From assembly GCA_035041965.1 (NCBI GenBank), contig JAPYMA010002941.1:62001-126000 (forward strand): 64,000 nucleotides of DNA, read 5' to 3'. Source of the stretch: Anisakis pegreffii (Eukaryota > Nematoda > Chromadorea > Rhabditida > Anisakidae). Below, piece by piece: positions 13,297 to 26,900 of this stretch. The notes beneath the pieces were generated by a model that saw nothing but the letters and a program-made list of their open reading frames with translations, did not search any database and had not been told where the DNA came from. A program made the translations under genes and the position numbers. Position 1 is the first letter of the stretch. Every line of letters starts with the position of its first letter.

Positions 13297-15068
13297 TCAT
13301 GTGCAGTTCCATTCTGAAAGCATCAGTTGATAATGTCGGTTGACATGACAGGAACTGATGCGATTTCTTTTTGTTGACGCCGTTACGTCGTTTGCTTGGC
13401 ATAGATCACTGGCGATAAGATTTTTTCCTGACGTTTATTCGAAGTGAAAAAATCAGCTCAGATTGTTTTCTAACACAAAAATGTTTTGCAAACAAATGGA
13501 CTTAGCTAGTAGCTTTTTCTGGGATATCATTCGTACGTTGAAGATTCATAGAGAAAAATGATAGTCACCAAGGCAGCAATTCACACCATCCAAAAAGCTG
13601 CTCACAGATGTGAGAGCAAGAGCAAGCACTGAACGAAAAGAAACTGATCGTGAAGATTTGTGAGTGCAACAAAAAAATGACGACACATTATGTGTTCTCT
13701 CAAACTCAATGAACTATCGAAAAAATCCGTCCGGTTCAGTAAAGGTTATGCATGACAGTGAACATTACATTCGCTCGCTCGTTCGCTTACTTCACCGCTC
13801 AGAATAATAACTACAGAAGGTAGTTATGTTCTTAGGCATGTTTGCTTTTCAATTGCGTCTTTGTGAAAATAATCTTGCCAACCTCTCATCATGATTCACT
13901 CATCAAGCACAATAGGTACATGCTTCGGTATCGAGCTAACCTTCTATAACCATCACAAACCTACGCAAATAATTCCGCGACTACGGTAGCAATCTGACGC
14001 AATAAATAGTTATATGGGAGGAGTACAATGGAGCATGGGTGATCAAATGAAAAGTTTCCTAGAACTTGTAGGTGATCAAGAATGAAGAAGAGTTTTTGAA
14101 GAAATGATAGTAATGTTAAGAAATGCTCAGTAAAGGTTTCGGTGATATAACATAAATCATTAGCATTCCATTAAGTTCAGGTTCTGCTTTGTTCCTTTCT
14201 TGCGCACCATTCAGTCCAATTCGCCATTTCTCTTCTGTACAAATTGCTGATAATATGCATTGCTAATTGATAATGCTGCTCAATACGTACCAATTTTGTA
14301 AGTTTCAACATGAAATATTATCGAACGAACGGACTTTATGTTCATACAAAGTGATTCACCAAACAGGAAATGAGGAGGACGACTGATCTCAAAAAACGTC
14401 GATTATAGTCAGGCAAATGCAAACGTTGTTGATTGCTATTTGTCAACAAAATGATAAAACAATCAGTCGATTAATCAGTCGAACTAAAAGCGGACTGATC
14501 AAGATCCACTTAAGTGTCAATGTCATTTGCACATGAAGACCTAGACGAATTTGGTGAAGGAAGTCAAAATCTGAGGAAAATCTATCTCGATCTCAAAGAA
14601 TCTCATCTATTAATCGACATCCACGCAAGCAATTGGATAACTGACCTGAACTGAAGTTGACCATATTATATCATGAGTTTGGAAAATTGCAGTTTCGATC
14701 GATTCCGTCAAAATATTGAGAGAGCAGTCGAAGTCGAATTAAATTCTGAACTCCAGCAGTTGATTCCACAAAGCCAACAGTGAATTTGAGTTACGATCCG
14801 AGAGGCACCAAAAAATTCTGTCACAAGTGCAGCAGGTCCATACTTGTATAGTTTCCCGATGCACGACAAATCCAACGCAAACAAAACACCACGTATGCCT
14901 TCTCACAATCAGATGAATAAAACGCTGATAACAATCAGCACATTGGAGATAGAAACTACTCAAACGCACCAATAAGCTAAAGAAGTTCAGATCATTGAAT
15001 TGTAAAAAGTTTTGTGCGCTTGAATTTTTTGTTGTTGGTCACACAGATCATTCGTCGTTGACGTTCTT
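13297..15068. other. No supported gene
   Basis: AT-rich with short frames only. One copy of the CGACTACGGTAG word lies at 13978-13989. Confidence 0.4.
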
Positions 15069-15315
15069 TTACGATTTATTGCTGTATCGAACGATCGTTC
15101 GAATGTTTCTTGTGCACGTGATCACAAAGCTGATCATATACTCAGAATGAGTGATTTCTGCGCTCAAGCATGCCGGCCCACATAAGTCTTTGTCAATGAA
15201 AGGCCAATAATTTTCGCTTGTGATCGGAATTTTGAATTTACGGATGAAAATTTCCACGAAAAATGGCTGGAAATTCCACGGAATGCAAGAAAATTTTGCA
15301 CAGAAATTTATCGCA
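15069..15315 (-). CDS. Possible terminal exon, unknown protein
   Basis: On the minus strand a frame of about 82 codons begins after a good acceptor (GATTTTGCAG, just above 15315) and ends at TAA at 15069. It encodes cysteines in SCIPWNF, CGPACL and VITCTRN. A possible donor (GTAAGA) lies 45 nt upstream, which would give a short intron, but the joined frame meets a stop. The plus strand is also unusually open here, with about 110 codons and one internal TAA, so the coding strand is uncertain. No family is recognised. Confidence 0.22.
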
Positions 15316-18300
15316 CTGCAAAATCAACTAAGTTTGCTGTCTGGTGACAGGAAATCTTACGATCTGCTCACTTTAGTGTTACCATTTTACTTTCTGAGGC
15401 TTGTAATCGTTAACGACTCCAATTAGCAACAAAACTGAACTGCTGGAGAACATTTCAAAAAGAATCTCCGAGAACTAAATCAGTCTGACTCCAATGAATG
15501 CCCGTTCTCTTCCTAAGCCCCAGTTGAAAGAAATCGATCAGTCAGTTCAAGTCTCATTTGCTACGACAACATTTGCCAGATAGACGAATTAGCTGAAAAG
15601 ATCGAATCGATACGAGGAGATCGAGAATGAGATGAGTGAAATATGAGTATTAATGTTAAACGATGCACTAAAAAATGCAATAAGCGAACATCATCATTAC
15701 TATAGTATCAGCATCGGAACTGTGCTTCCAAGAACTCAGTATGCATAATCCGATGCCGTACATTCGAGACGGATGAATATCCGTTGGGCAACACGCATCA
15801 TCAGCTGGATGGATGGATATATTCTTCATAGAGAGACAGAAGATATCCATGCTTATTTGTATTAATGTAGTGCAAGCACGCACACACACACATCATATTT
15901 GTTTGAATGAGATCGCATTTAATCTAACATTAATCTGTAATCTGTGATCAGCGCCTTTCTGACAACTCCAACACGAGAATGTCAAATTAAAAATTGATTG
16001 CTTAGACGATAACGCCAGCCAGTAACAGTAGAGACGGGGTAATAGATGTGACGTGATAGGATCGAATGGGATCGATTGGATACAATGGGATTCGGTCGAC
16101 GATAAAGCAACTTAGACGGAAATATTAGTTGAATTAGCAAGAAACCAATCAAAGATGGACGTTTTTTCATCGCATGTCTTTCGAATCATTCCACTACTTT
16201 TTTGGCTATTTGGAACACATTTTCAAGCGATAAGAGGAAGTGGAATAAGCAATGAGTTGTGGTGACGACTTGCCATCAGATAATGAGATTAGATGGGTAG
16301 AAGCGTAGGAAAAAACGTGAAAATAACTTATTAAGCTAAAGCCAAATGCCTTTGAGAAGAGAGATAAAAGACTGAACGCGGAGGCGAATAAAAATTGTTG
16401 AATTCACGATTTGAATTTAAGTAGATAAGCTGGAAACAGCACCTCAAGAGTATCAGAGCAATGATTCGAGCTCAAACCGACAATGATTTCTTTAAGGCAG
16501 CAGACTTGCTTGAATCTTGAAGATTTCGTAGCAATTTTGAGACTGCTGCAATTCGATTTCCTATATCTGACTCTTCGGTCCCCAGTAGAACTAAATCAAA
16601 TCTTTGGGATATGATTCAATCGCTGGAACAAATGCAACATAATATCGCGAACGCAATGACTATTCCTGATTCGCATAAAAATGTTGATTCAGTGCTTATC
16701 AGGAGTCTAAGAACTATGAAAAGTCTTACTCTCAATGATACTAGGAAATTGCATTCATATAGATCACATATATCAGTTCTCATTACTTTATTACATCCCT
16801 TCACAATTATAGCGCAAAAACTACTGTGATTTTCAGCAACACTCTGTACACACATTACTGTTGTGCTTATATTTCATTTCATGTTTCCTTCCTGATGGCT
16901 TTAATATCATTAAATCTTATAATATAACTTCGGTTTAACTGATATTATTGGTGGTATCAGTGGTTCAATTCGTTTCATCAAGCATTCTTGCCCAAGTTTT
17001 TTGCATTCCAGACTTGATTAAGTCCCATACTTTATATTCTATCTGATACTCGCAATTCGCTTGCTTGCCTATTCCTCATCACATCATCAATGCATTCAGA
17101 TTCCAGGAACGGAATGGAATGACTGATCATAGCCGGACAGATGCATGAATATCAATTCTCCACATGTCTGATTCACATCTGCAGACAGTCTCGTAACCTT
17201 ATTCAAGTACAAATGATGAAAGGCGAAAGACATCCTCTCCATATATTCTATTTCATAACCAATAAATTAAGCACGCGGATGTCATTCGAAACCATTCAAC
17301 TGCTACAAATTCTTGAACAGACTTTATATTCTTACGAAGTTATTTGTGCTATAAACTCGGTGGTGATATCATTGGTTATAATACGAAATCGATGATATAA
17401 ATAAATACACACAAAAAATTTATCTCTTCATTAAGCCAACAGCAACAATAAATCAGTGCACACATTCACTTAAATCAACCCTAAATAAGTGTGAATGAGC
17501 ATTCTAAGTATCCAACAACAAAAAATCAACGAACGTCTCATTCAGCAAAAAACACTCGAACGTCCTCTATTCACATTGTTCGTTAATCTTTATTCACGCT
17601 ACATGTGTACACATCCAACCGACTGCCTGCCTGCCTTTTTGATGGTTTTCGCCAGCAACCGATTAGACGATAGGTGCACGCTATGTGGACTGAGTGGAAA
17701 AAATGAGGAATGATGGTATGTCGGATAAACCGGAATGAGCACGAAAAAAAGTGGATGTGCGTGGGAAGAGATGACTGCAGTTGAGTGTGATTAAATACGA
17801 GATTGCGTATTGAATCGGTTTTTTTTTTCTTCAGAGTGGATTATTGCTTTTATTAATCTGTCTCATTAACTTCCGCTAGTTCGTCCACTGTTTTGCGAAT
17901 CATCAGCGTGATATAACGGTGCTTAAATGCGACTCAAAGTTTTGCTTGAATCTAAAGGCTATGTAGCATGAAAGGAATGATTTCTTGCAACTGATCTGAT
18001 CTCCTCTCTCACTAGTCAGATAACCTTATGATTTATGTATTATACTAAAAGATGTGCTATGTCCACATTCTGAACAGCAATGCTATGCTTATAAACGATT
18101 ACGATTACCGATAAAATTGAAAAGGAGGCAGAGTGCTTTTTGGTACTATTCGAATTTTCAGTGGGTGAGAGCGTTTTGCTGAGATTCTCTCGTATTCATA
18201 GCTGTGTTTCTCATTCACTATCTTCAATGATCACTCATGCGTTTATAATAAGACAAATGCAACAGAAGAAATAAACCGAGATCATAACCATATGAGAACG

Positions 18301-21300
18301 ATAATGTATTAGTGATCGGAGGAAAGGTTTTTGAGATGGGCACTAATAAGTGAAGTCAAACGAAAATGAAGTGAAGCGAACCGAATGGAACGAAGTGAGG
18401 AATTCGGAACCACAGTTGAGTAACTATACGAAGAGGTAAACAATATTTTAGAACAAAATAATTCATGTACATCATCATATGTCTGGCACTTAATTGAAAG
18501 TAATAATGATGTGAATGTGCGATAGTTGTAAGATATTGTGCTTACGTTTTGAAGAGTTTATATAGCACAGACATTGAATGATAGTGCAAAGCAGTTACAT
18601 AGCAAAAATTAATGATAATCAACATGAATCCAGTTAGGATATGTTCAAAATGAGTATCACTATGAAGTAAATCATTTCGTGGCCGTAAACCGGTAGAGTA
18701 ATTGAACTGCATGAAGTTCAGTAGCAAAGTTGAGTATGGGCGTTATGAATTATGTACGAATATAAAATTTAGGGAAAGTACAAACGTAACTAAGTTCAAT
18801 ATGAGTATAACAGAACAAATTTTTAAGCTGGAGTTCGAGTGCAGTAAGAGTGAATTTGTTGTTGAAAAATATATGCTTTGTCGAATGAGTGATGTTCTTG
18901 AGGATATCTTTTGTTGAAGATTGAACGAATGCAAGAGAGAATTTGGTAGTGCGGTTCGTTGGGTTATTGGCGTTTAAATAATCACATCAGAGGGTTTTGT
19001 TGGTTGTTCGTTTGGGTCCGTTTCATCTAATATGTTTGCCATTCTCAATGCCTTCAGAATCATTTTATTCCAACTCGAATAATCGATTCATTTCGGTGAG
19101 CAAGATGACATTATTGTTGAGATTTACGAAATGTCAGATGAATAGATGGCATGGTTGAAATTGATTGATTCCATACGCAAGACAAGAAAACGAATACAGG
19201 ATTAAGCGATAAAGGCGTGGAAAAGACAATATGTGCCTGGAATGATGAGCGCTACTCAAATAAAGACTAAAATGCAAATGCAACCAAGTGGAATTCCAAA
19301 GTTTCACGAATAACGCAAAAGCAAACAAACAGAATAATCAAATTTGTCACTACCAAAGTAGTGGATATACCATTAACGTCTCGATATTGATCTAGCCTAC
19401 TTAAGAATGCCATCGGTATTTTCCTGACGGGTTAATTTTACGATTTGGAACAAATCAAATCGATCAAACTACCGGGAAATTACAACCGTCCAAAAATTAC
19501 AAGCATTTCGAGGTTGTAATGGTGATAGAGATGTGACAATCACAAGAGAGACTGAACAGAATACTTCAATCTCAGCTGATCAATAGCTTGTTTATTCGGT
19601 GATGCAAAATTCTGTTCCGGTTATGAGGATTTTCATGATTGCTATGGCAGAAAGCATTCTTAAGCTGATAAAGGAGATCTGCTCTCCGCTTCTTGCCCAA
19701 CTGTGAGATAATAATTTCTAGTAGGTGAACGTAACTTTCATGCCCATGGAATACAAAATCACAGTCCAAAAACTTCAGTGTTCTCAAGACGGATAACAAC
19801 CACTTGCAAGTGCTCTTATTGTTAGATATTGATTTGCTTCAATTGATGGACATGGAAATGCGAGTAAGAACGTAGAAATTGATTCTGTTAACAGTGGAAA
19901 TTTTTGCTCTCATTTAGAAGTGGATGGATCGTGTTGGATGAAAGGTTCGTTGTATTGATGACGGCATCGTTGGAATATCCGTTTATTTACAAAAATTTGT
20001 AGACATATTGATTTAAAACACATCCTGTTCTATCATACAGCTCAATCTGCTCTTTCCGATTCGTCTGTTTATTTATTTGTGGTCTGTTCATGTGGTCTAG
20101 AGCTTTCGAGCCGAGCCGAACCAGTCGTTTACTTTTCTTGTAAATCTGTTCGTTTCGTAGCAAAACAACTGCGCGTTGCATTTCGTAAACCATCACCGAG
20201 ACACCATTCTCTACGATCAATTGAAGTCCAAATGAGATCGAATGAAATGTGCCCAGATTTCGTATTGTTTCCTCGCAAAATATTCAGTTTAGTCGAAGTA
20301 TATACGTTTATTTACCTATTTGGATGGCGATGTTCGATGTTAGTTAGATCCTCGCGATTTTGAGCCGAAAAAACCTACAATCCAGCGAATGTGTGGTAGT
20401 TGCTACTCACCACTGAATCTGTGTGCTTGCCTGCCTACTACTCCACATAGTGCTTGAATCCACCTTAACCCTTATAGTCCTCTCATAGTCACAGTCAAAT
20501 TCGTTCAACGGTTAGTTTATATTATGAATGTTATATGTGTTTTTGCATTAGTTTGTCTGAGTGTGTGTGTATTTGGGAAAGAGCATGAAACGCAGCACGT
20601 TGATCGTTGAAATTTTCGATAGGAAAAGTGCTGAGAGCACGAGCGATAATGTTGAATGTTCTTGAGCAATCCTAGAATATCATTCACAAAATCTTTTTGA
20701 AAATGAAACAGATTCCACAGAGCCGTCTCCTTTTGTCGTTGTCTTCGACTGAGTGCTGAGTTGATCATTATTTTAGCATTATTTCAAGCATTTATCCAAC
20801 GATTTCCAGCAGCAGCATCAGTAGTAGCTGCTGTTGCATGAATGCATGAACGAATAAGCGAACGTATCGCTGTTATTGTCGCCAATATGATATGAAAGGA
20901 GAAGTGGACAAATTCATCATCTTCCTGTCAAATATCATACGACAGATCATATTCTATCAATCATGAGTAAGCTCACGAAAGTTTTACGAATCTATCGGAA
21001 AAGACAGGAAAACTTCATCACTTACAACAATCGATTGATATGTACGAACAATAATTCCTTTCAAACCTCGCAAGGAACAAGAAAAAACGCAAGGTGAAGT
21101 GAAATGTTCGAAATAGCAAAGACGATAATGGAGAAAATGGATGATAACGCTCGAATGCTGAAATTGCTAAAATGCTTTTCGAGTATAATAACATGATCAT
21201 ATTCGTCACTGTTGTGAAAGCCCTGGTCGCGGTTCTCAACAACCAGTTAGTAACGAGCAAAAAGTAGAAGTTTTGAGTTGTACACTGAAAAGATTCGTTG

Positions 21301-21630
21301 TGCGATGAAAATATCGAACAGAACACTGAATTACAAGAATACGAAGAATGAATGAACTGAAAAAAACGGTGGAATACTCAATAAATTGAATGGTTAGTGA
21401 GTGGAGTTGTAATGCTATGGAATGAATCGCTTGAATGAATGAATGTGAATGACTGAATGCCTGAATGACAAACACGATTGAAATAGAATGGAAAATCGAA
21501 CAACCGGCATAGAGTATGGGAACAAGAGAGTGTGAAAAGATAGAAAGATGGATAGACGAAGCGAACCAACGAACGAACGAACACAGAAGAAGTTTCAAAT
21601 GATTGATGGATTGTTGGTGAGGAAACAAAT
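15316..21630. other. No supported gene
   Basis: AT-rich sequence with scattered chance frames up to 94 codons (for example 20079-20363 plus) that lack splice signals or recognisable protein. Nothing else was seen. Confidence 0.4.
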
Positions 21631-21801
21631 ATGAGAGCGATTCTAAAGGCTCCTCCTGCTGCTGCTGCTGCTGCTGCTGCTACTGCTACTTTTACAGCTA
21701 CTAGTAATGTTACTAGCGTTTATGCTCCAGCTGTTCTTGCGCCATATGAACTGACTGACAAAGTGTTTGTGTTGAACAGACTGACTGCAGGATTTAGTTA
21801 A
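21631..21801 (+). CDS. Possible small ORF with an alanine run
   Basis: ATG to TAA, 56 residues. The frame contains a (GCT) array giving eight alanines, followed by a non-repetitive tail (SVYAPAVLAPYELTDKVFVL). The trinucleotide array keeps the frame open only for part of its length. The tail is open on its own and has balanced codon use. It may be a real exon (a GTTAAG donor overlaps its end) or chance next to a microsatellite. Confidence 0.22.
   Translation: MRAILKAPPAAAAAAAATATFTATSNVTSVYAPAVLAPYELTDKVFVLNRLTAGFS
21650..21690 (+). repeat. (GCT)n microsatellite
   Basis: About ten GCT/CCT/ACT units, mostly pure in the middle. It is translated as poly-alanine in the frame starting at 21631. 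Confidence 0.85.
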
Positions 21802-23833
21802 GTATTAAGTAATGTAATGACTGAGCAGCGTAACGAAATAAGATTCGGCTAAAAGTGTAAGCTGAACGAGAAGAATTTAGGAAATGATCGCCTGATTTCG
21901 AAACAATGTTTACAGCGAATATTGTACGAATTACAGATGCTTGTTTGTATGGTTGTTCGGCAAATAACTCTAGACTGACTGCATTCGGATACAATCACAA
22001 ACTACTGCAGCTGATTCAATAAGGCAGCAATTCAATCACAAATGTTTTATGTTATAAGGTCATCGCTTCCTCAGCTTATACACTAATTGTAAGCGATGAA
22101 TTGGTTTTTTTCGTCACTCAATTATTCTGCACAAATTTTACGAGATTTCCGAAATATTCGATGGAATGTTTTTCGACACTCAAAATTATTTCCAAATTAG
22201 TCCTCTGCGTTGTGCATGTGATCTCAGGCAACTTAACAACTAAATATCACACGCAATAATGTGTGGCGCCCAGTTTAGATCAAGAGCATCGGTCATGTAG
22301 CACGCTTATCAGCATGAGTTTGAAGTGGTGTTTTCAAAGTTGAGTCATAATTTTTATGGTGAACGCGAATAAATTAAAGAAATGAATAAATGAATGAAAT
22401 AATTTGCTTGAGAAGCTGAAAGTACATTAATGTTTCTTACATAAAACATGCACACACACACACATGTTGAATATTTTATGTTCTATCGTGAAAATATATT
22501 ATTCACAACGAATAAATTACATTGATCAGTTATGTGATAGCGATTCACAATTTTACTTCCCCACATAATTTATGCAGATTTTTTTCATATTGAATTTTAT
22601 TAACGTTTTCGTATCGGTGAAGACAAACAAATGTCATGGTGATGGTATAAATAGATGTGCTGAAGAAGAGGGAAGGAATATTTTAATGATAAATTATCGA
22701 CAGAGAATTTGTTTTTTGATGCTTTATTTCAACATGATGATGAGGGCAGATAAATTTTTAGCTGTTGATGTGATTTCGGCGTTGTGTTTTGCGTTTTTAA
22801 TTGCTTCAAAGGGTGAATGCTGCCTGACTGCCAGCTTAAAAACTTCACAATTCCAATGCGAATAATTCAAACAAAATTGTTGATTTAATTCCAGTTGTCA
22901 AATTGTCATCATTCCTAGTTTAACTCCAATTAAAGGGTTGCTGAATCACCAGAGTCTCTCTGCTCTAAAGCCTATGAAAGGCAACAACGCATGATCCAAG
23001 CTGAACAACTTGGTAGTCGAAAAAAAATTCTGAATCTTAAACGGGGTTGACGACCTGAACAGCATCTGAATCGTTTTCGTCTTTCTCGGCTCGATCATTT
23101 GGGAACGTATCATCGAAACAGGCGAGTAGTGCTCATGGAAATTTAACTCGATGGATTGTTCCGCATTCCATCCGGTTCAAATCAACACCCAGCTTTTTTC
23201 ATTTATCGTGCTTCTTCTCTCGCACTTCTTTTGTCGCATTCTCAACCATTTTTTTAGGAGAAAAATGGCGTCAGCTTCCCTGTTTTTTTGGAGTGAGAAG
23301 GACAGTTAAAAAGTCGTTCGAAATGTCAATGATCACTTCGATTTCTGGTTCGCGTTTTTCCTATCGCCTTTTTTTGTTAAATGAGAGAATGACAAGGCAA
23401 CGCAATCACAAACAAAAAACGTTGGAATTTTTTCCTTCAGCATCAGCATTCAATTTCATCGGTTCATTCAATTACTCGGCGCTCATCCACTCAAATGAAC
23501 AAGCGTGAATTATGGTACTTGAAAGATGGATGCTAAAATACAGTGAAAACAATAAAAATGTCAACTGAGAAAAGTGAACGAATTTGAACAAAAATGAACT
23601 TTTACAAATGGATTTTTCCTTCACATTAAAACTTCTCATGCAAAACAGAACATAAGGTAATGTGAAGGAGGATTATTCTACTGTGAAATGGAAAGTTACT
23701 GAAAAACTACTGAATTGTTGCTTGAACTGAAAATGGTTACATTTGTATTCGTCGCTCTCTATTTGTTTGCAATGGAAAACTTAGATATCTTTTTTCGGCA
23801 TCAACGCAACGTTCCTGGTTTTATTCATTCCAG
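21802..23833. other. No supported gene
   Basis: AT-rich with a (CA)n tract near 22450. Chance frames only. Confidence 0.4.
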
Positions 23834-23986
23834 TTCAACACCTTATCGTTGAAGACTGTTGAGGAGACGGTTAAGGATTGTCAGCAATACTTGCAATTTA
23901 TTTTACTCCAACAAATTTTTTGCTGTGACCATGAAATCATTAGAAAAAAATGTGAACGTAGGAAAGCGGCGAAAAAAACGCACTGA
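23834..23986 (+). CDS. Possible terminal exon, unknown charged protein
   Basis: After the acceptor TCATTCCAG the frame encodes 50 residues to a TGA at 23984-23986. The peptide begins with an amphipathic stretch (SLKTVEETVKDCQQYLQF) and ends strongly basic (RKKCERRKAAKKTH). The frame is also open for about 35 codons upstream of the acceptor. No partner exon was found and no family is recognised. Confidence 0.25.
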   Translation, partial: FNTLSLKTVEETVKDCQQYLQFILLQQIFCCDHEIIRKKCERRKAAKKTH

Positions 23987-26900
23987 ACAAAAAATTTTGA
24001 AGTGTGTGAGAAAGGAGAAGAAACCGAAGAAGTGGCGACTCTAAGAAAAAGTAGTGCTCACAATTCACACGGTGTTCGAGTCGAGATCGCACGGCGTTGT
24101 TGGGCATATGAAACGAAAAGAAGACAAAAACGAATGAACACATTCGATGCTAAGAAATGAGTTGAGTTTCTAACTGCGATGAGAGTGCATCACAAAAAAC
24201 GTACACGCACACACACACACACACTGAGTTTTATCGATGAAATTTGACGTTGAGTCTGTTCGTTCACCGCCTATCCAACCAACCAAGAGTATGTGTTTAC
24301 TCAATTACGTAGCCGCTGAACAAAAAACTTTTAGCACCGAAATGTCAACCAAAACCGAACACAGTCAACCTGATTAAACAAGCAGCCAATACGTCGGTCG
24401 TACTGATAAGCGCATACTCACTCACTCTAAACGAGAGCATCACTGATTATGGGACGTTGACGTAATCGCTCGATTGCTAAAATCAAAGTTCGAACATTCT
24501 AAATTTCTAAAGTAATGCTCACATCACCATAGAACGTTGAAAAACGTTAACATTTCCGAACCAAATTCAATCTCAACTTTTCAGTTACTTCATAAAATTT
24601 TCGAAAACTTTCTCAGCAAACACCACAAACAGCGAAGCCAATCTTTGGAATTCCCACACTCACACACGAATAGAAAATAGTGATATTGTTAGTCAGTTCA
24701 CTTTTTTCCCTCTTTGAAAAGCAAAGTTCAAAAAAATTTCCTGACTAAAAATCAAAAATTTCACGTGCATTACGAGCAAAAAAAGATAGGATAAATATAT
24801 TCCAAAAAAATCCTATCAGAACACATAAAAATTCATCTCCTTTTGATTGCTCTTTTTGTGAAATAAAACTGCGAAAAACCGAATCAATGCACAAAGACTG
24901 AAATCCAAATCGTCCAGCATGGAATGGAAAACAACGAGGAAGCAGTGGAAAAAGTGGCAATGCAATGCGAAACCGATGACTAGTAAAATATTTTTTGAGA
25001 AGTAATTTGTCAAAATTTCGAGAAATATCTTTTAGAAAATACTGCCGTAAATGAAAAATATTTTCTGTACTCATCACCAAAATTTCTACGAAAAAATTGA
25101 GCCCAAATAATGACGGTGTAACAAATTTTCCTACTAAAACCGTGTTGTTCGCATTGCGTTGGCGTTACACTAGTGAGTGGGCGGGCACTACTACGGTAGT
25201 TTGTGAACGACTAAGAGCGACAGCCAATCAGAGTGCAGGACGAGTTCGTCTAGTGACAGAGTGGCGCATAGAGAGAAAATGACAGACAACATCGTGAAAC
25301 AACTACGGTTTCAGTGAACGGCCGCATTCACTCATCTGATTATTCATTTCGTTCGTATTGATTATGGGTGATGAGACAAATACAAGCCATAACTAGTAGT
25401 AATATAGCAATATCACTCCCAATTGGGTACTGTATTATGTAATCATGAAATTTCGTTTGTTTCCTTTGTGCTCCTGTACGTTTGTTTCTTTGTGTCCATA
25501 GCAGAGTTCGACTGATCAAACAACTAAAGACATTATTCATCATCGACCTATCTGATCACCTTATTCGTTAATTCATCAAGTTGTTCCACTTCGTCAAGAA
25601 GGAAGTCAGTGTTTCAACGGAATTCTCTCAGAAAACAACGACGGCAAATATGAAATAGAGGCGACAAGAAGGAAGGAACTGACACGGAACAAGATGATTA
25701 GGAGAGATGAAACAGAAGAGGCAGGAAGTCTTTGGGTTTCTTTTCTGCGTTTTGCGATGTTTTATTCAATTTGCGTAAATCAACAGATATCTATCTGACT
25801 ACAGAACGAGAATTCAAACGAAAAATGGAATTAATTTCCAAATTAATTAACCGAAAATCACAGCGGCATACACATTCAACTCTTTTCCGGTTCGCTTCAG
25901 TTTCTTAGAATGATTTAAAGAGGGAACGAAGTCTCGTCATTCATTTCCTTCCATTTCTGCGTCCGTTTTTTGCGTCCACGATAAATTATCCCTTCGAAAA
26001 CACCTGCAGTCGACGTTGATTTTGATGGCAGTTGACGATTGCGCTGTTGATTGTTCATGAGTTCAGTGGAAATTTGGCGTGCCCCTAGTTTTTTTTTTTC
26101 AATCAGTCATTCGACGAATTTAGTCATTTTTCATTTAATCGTCGGCTCGTTCATTTTTCTCAGGTTTTTCCCAGTCTCCTTCACTTTTTGCAGATTTTCT
26201 TTGTTGTTTTGTTGATTCCCAGATGGAGGAAATAAATTCGACTCATAGTCAAATAATTCGACTGTTCGCATTCTATGTTAGTACATATTAACATTATCGA
26301 TAGACACACTATTAGTACCATTTTCATTTCATGTTGCCGATTGATGTTATGATCATCATTATTATTGTTGTTACATCATGATCACTTTTACTATCAATCG
26401 TTATCACTGCTAGTCATTATCATTACCATTCTGTTTATAGTTCCACTTACTCCGGCTATCATCATTTTATCACTATTCAAATTACTTTCTTCAACGCAGA
26501 CAGGATTTTTATTCTTATCATTGTATTGCCCTAAGTTTTGCGAAACGCAATGACGCAATCGAACTTCAAATAACACACCGCCAATCGAGTTACATTAATT
26601 CATTTCCAATAAAAACGAACTGCTTTAATCTGAACAATTTTTTAACAGTTCACAAGTGAATTGAATAAAACTCACCGCATCGAATTGGTTGTATTCAATT
26701 GAATTCCACAAAAAGAACTAACTCTACAACAGCAAGTCATCAGCAGCGCATAAACCCGCATTGAATGGTTGAGATGAAACGGGAAGGAAGTGAAATAAAA
26801 TCTGAACACGTGAGCAAACAAATGCCTCAACAAAAGAACACCAACACAATTCAGGCGTTCATCATCAATGATTTTCCAATAAATGCACATTTTAGCGAGA

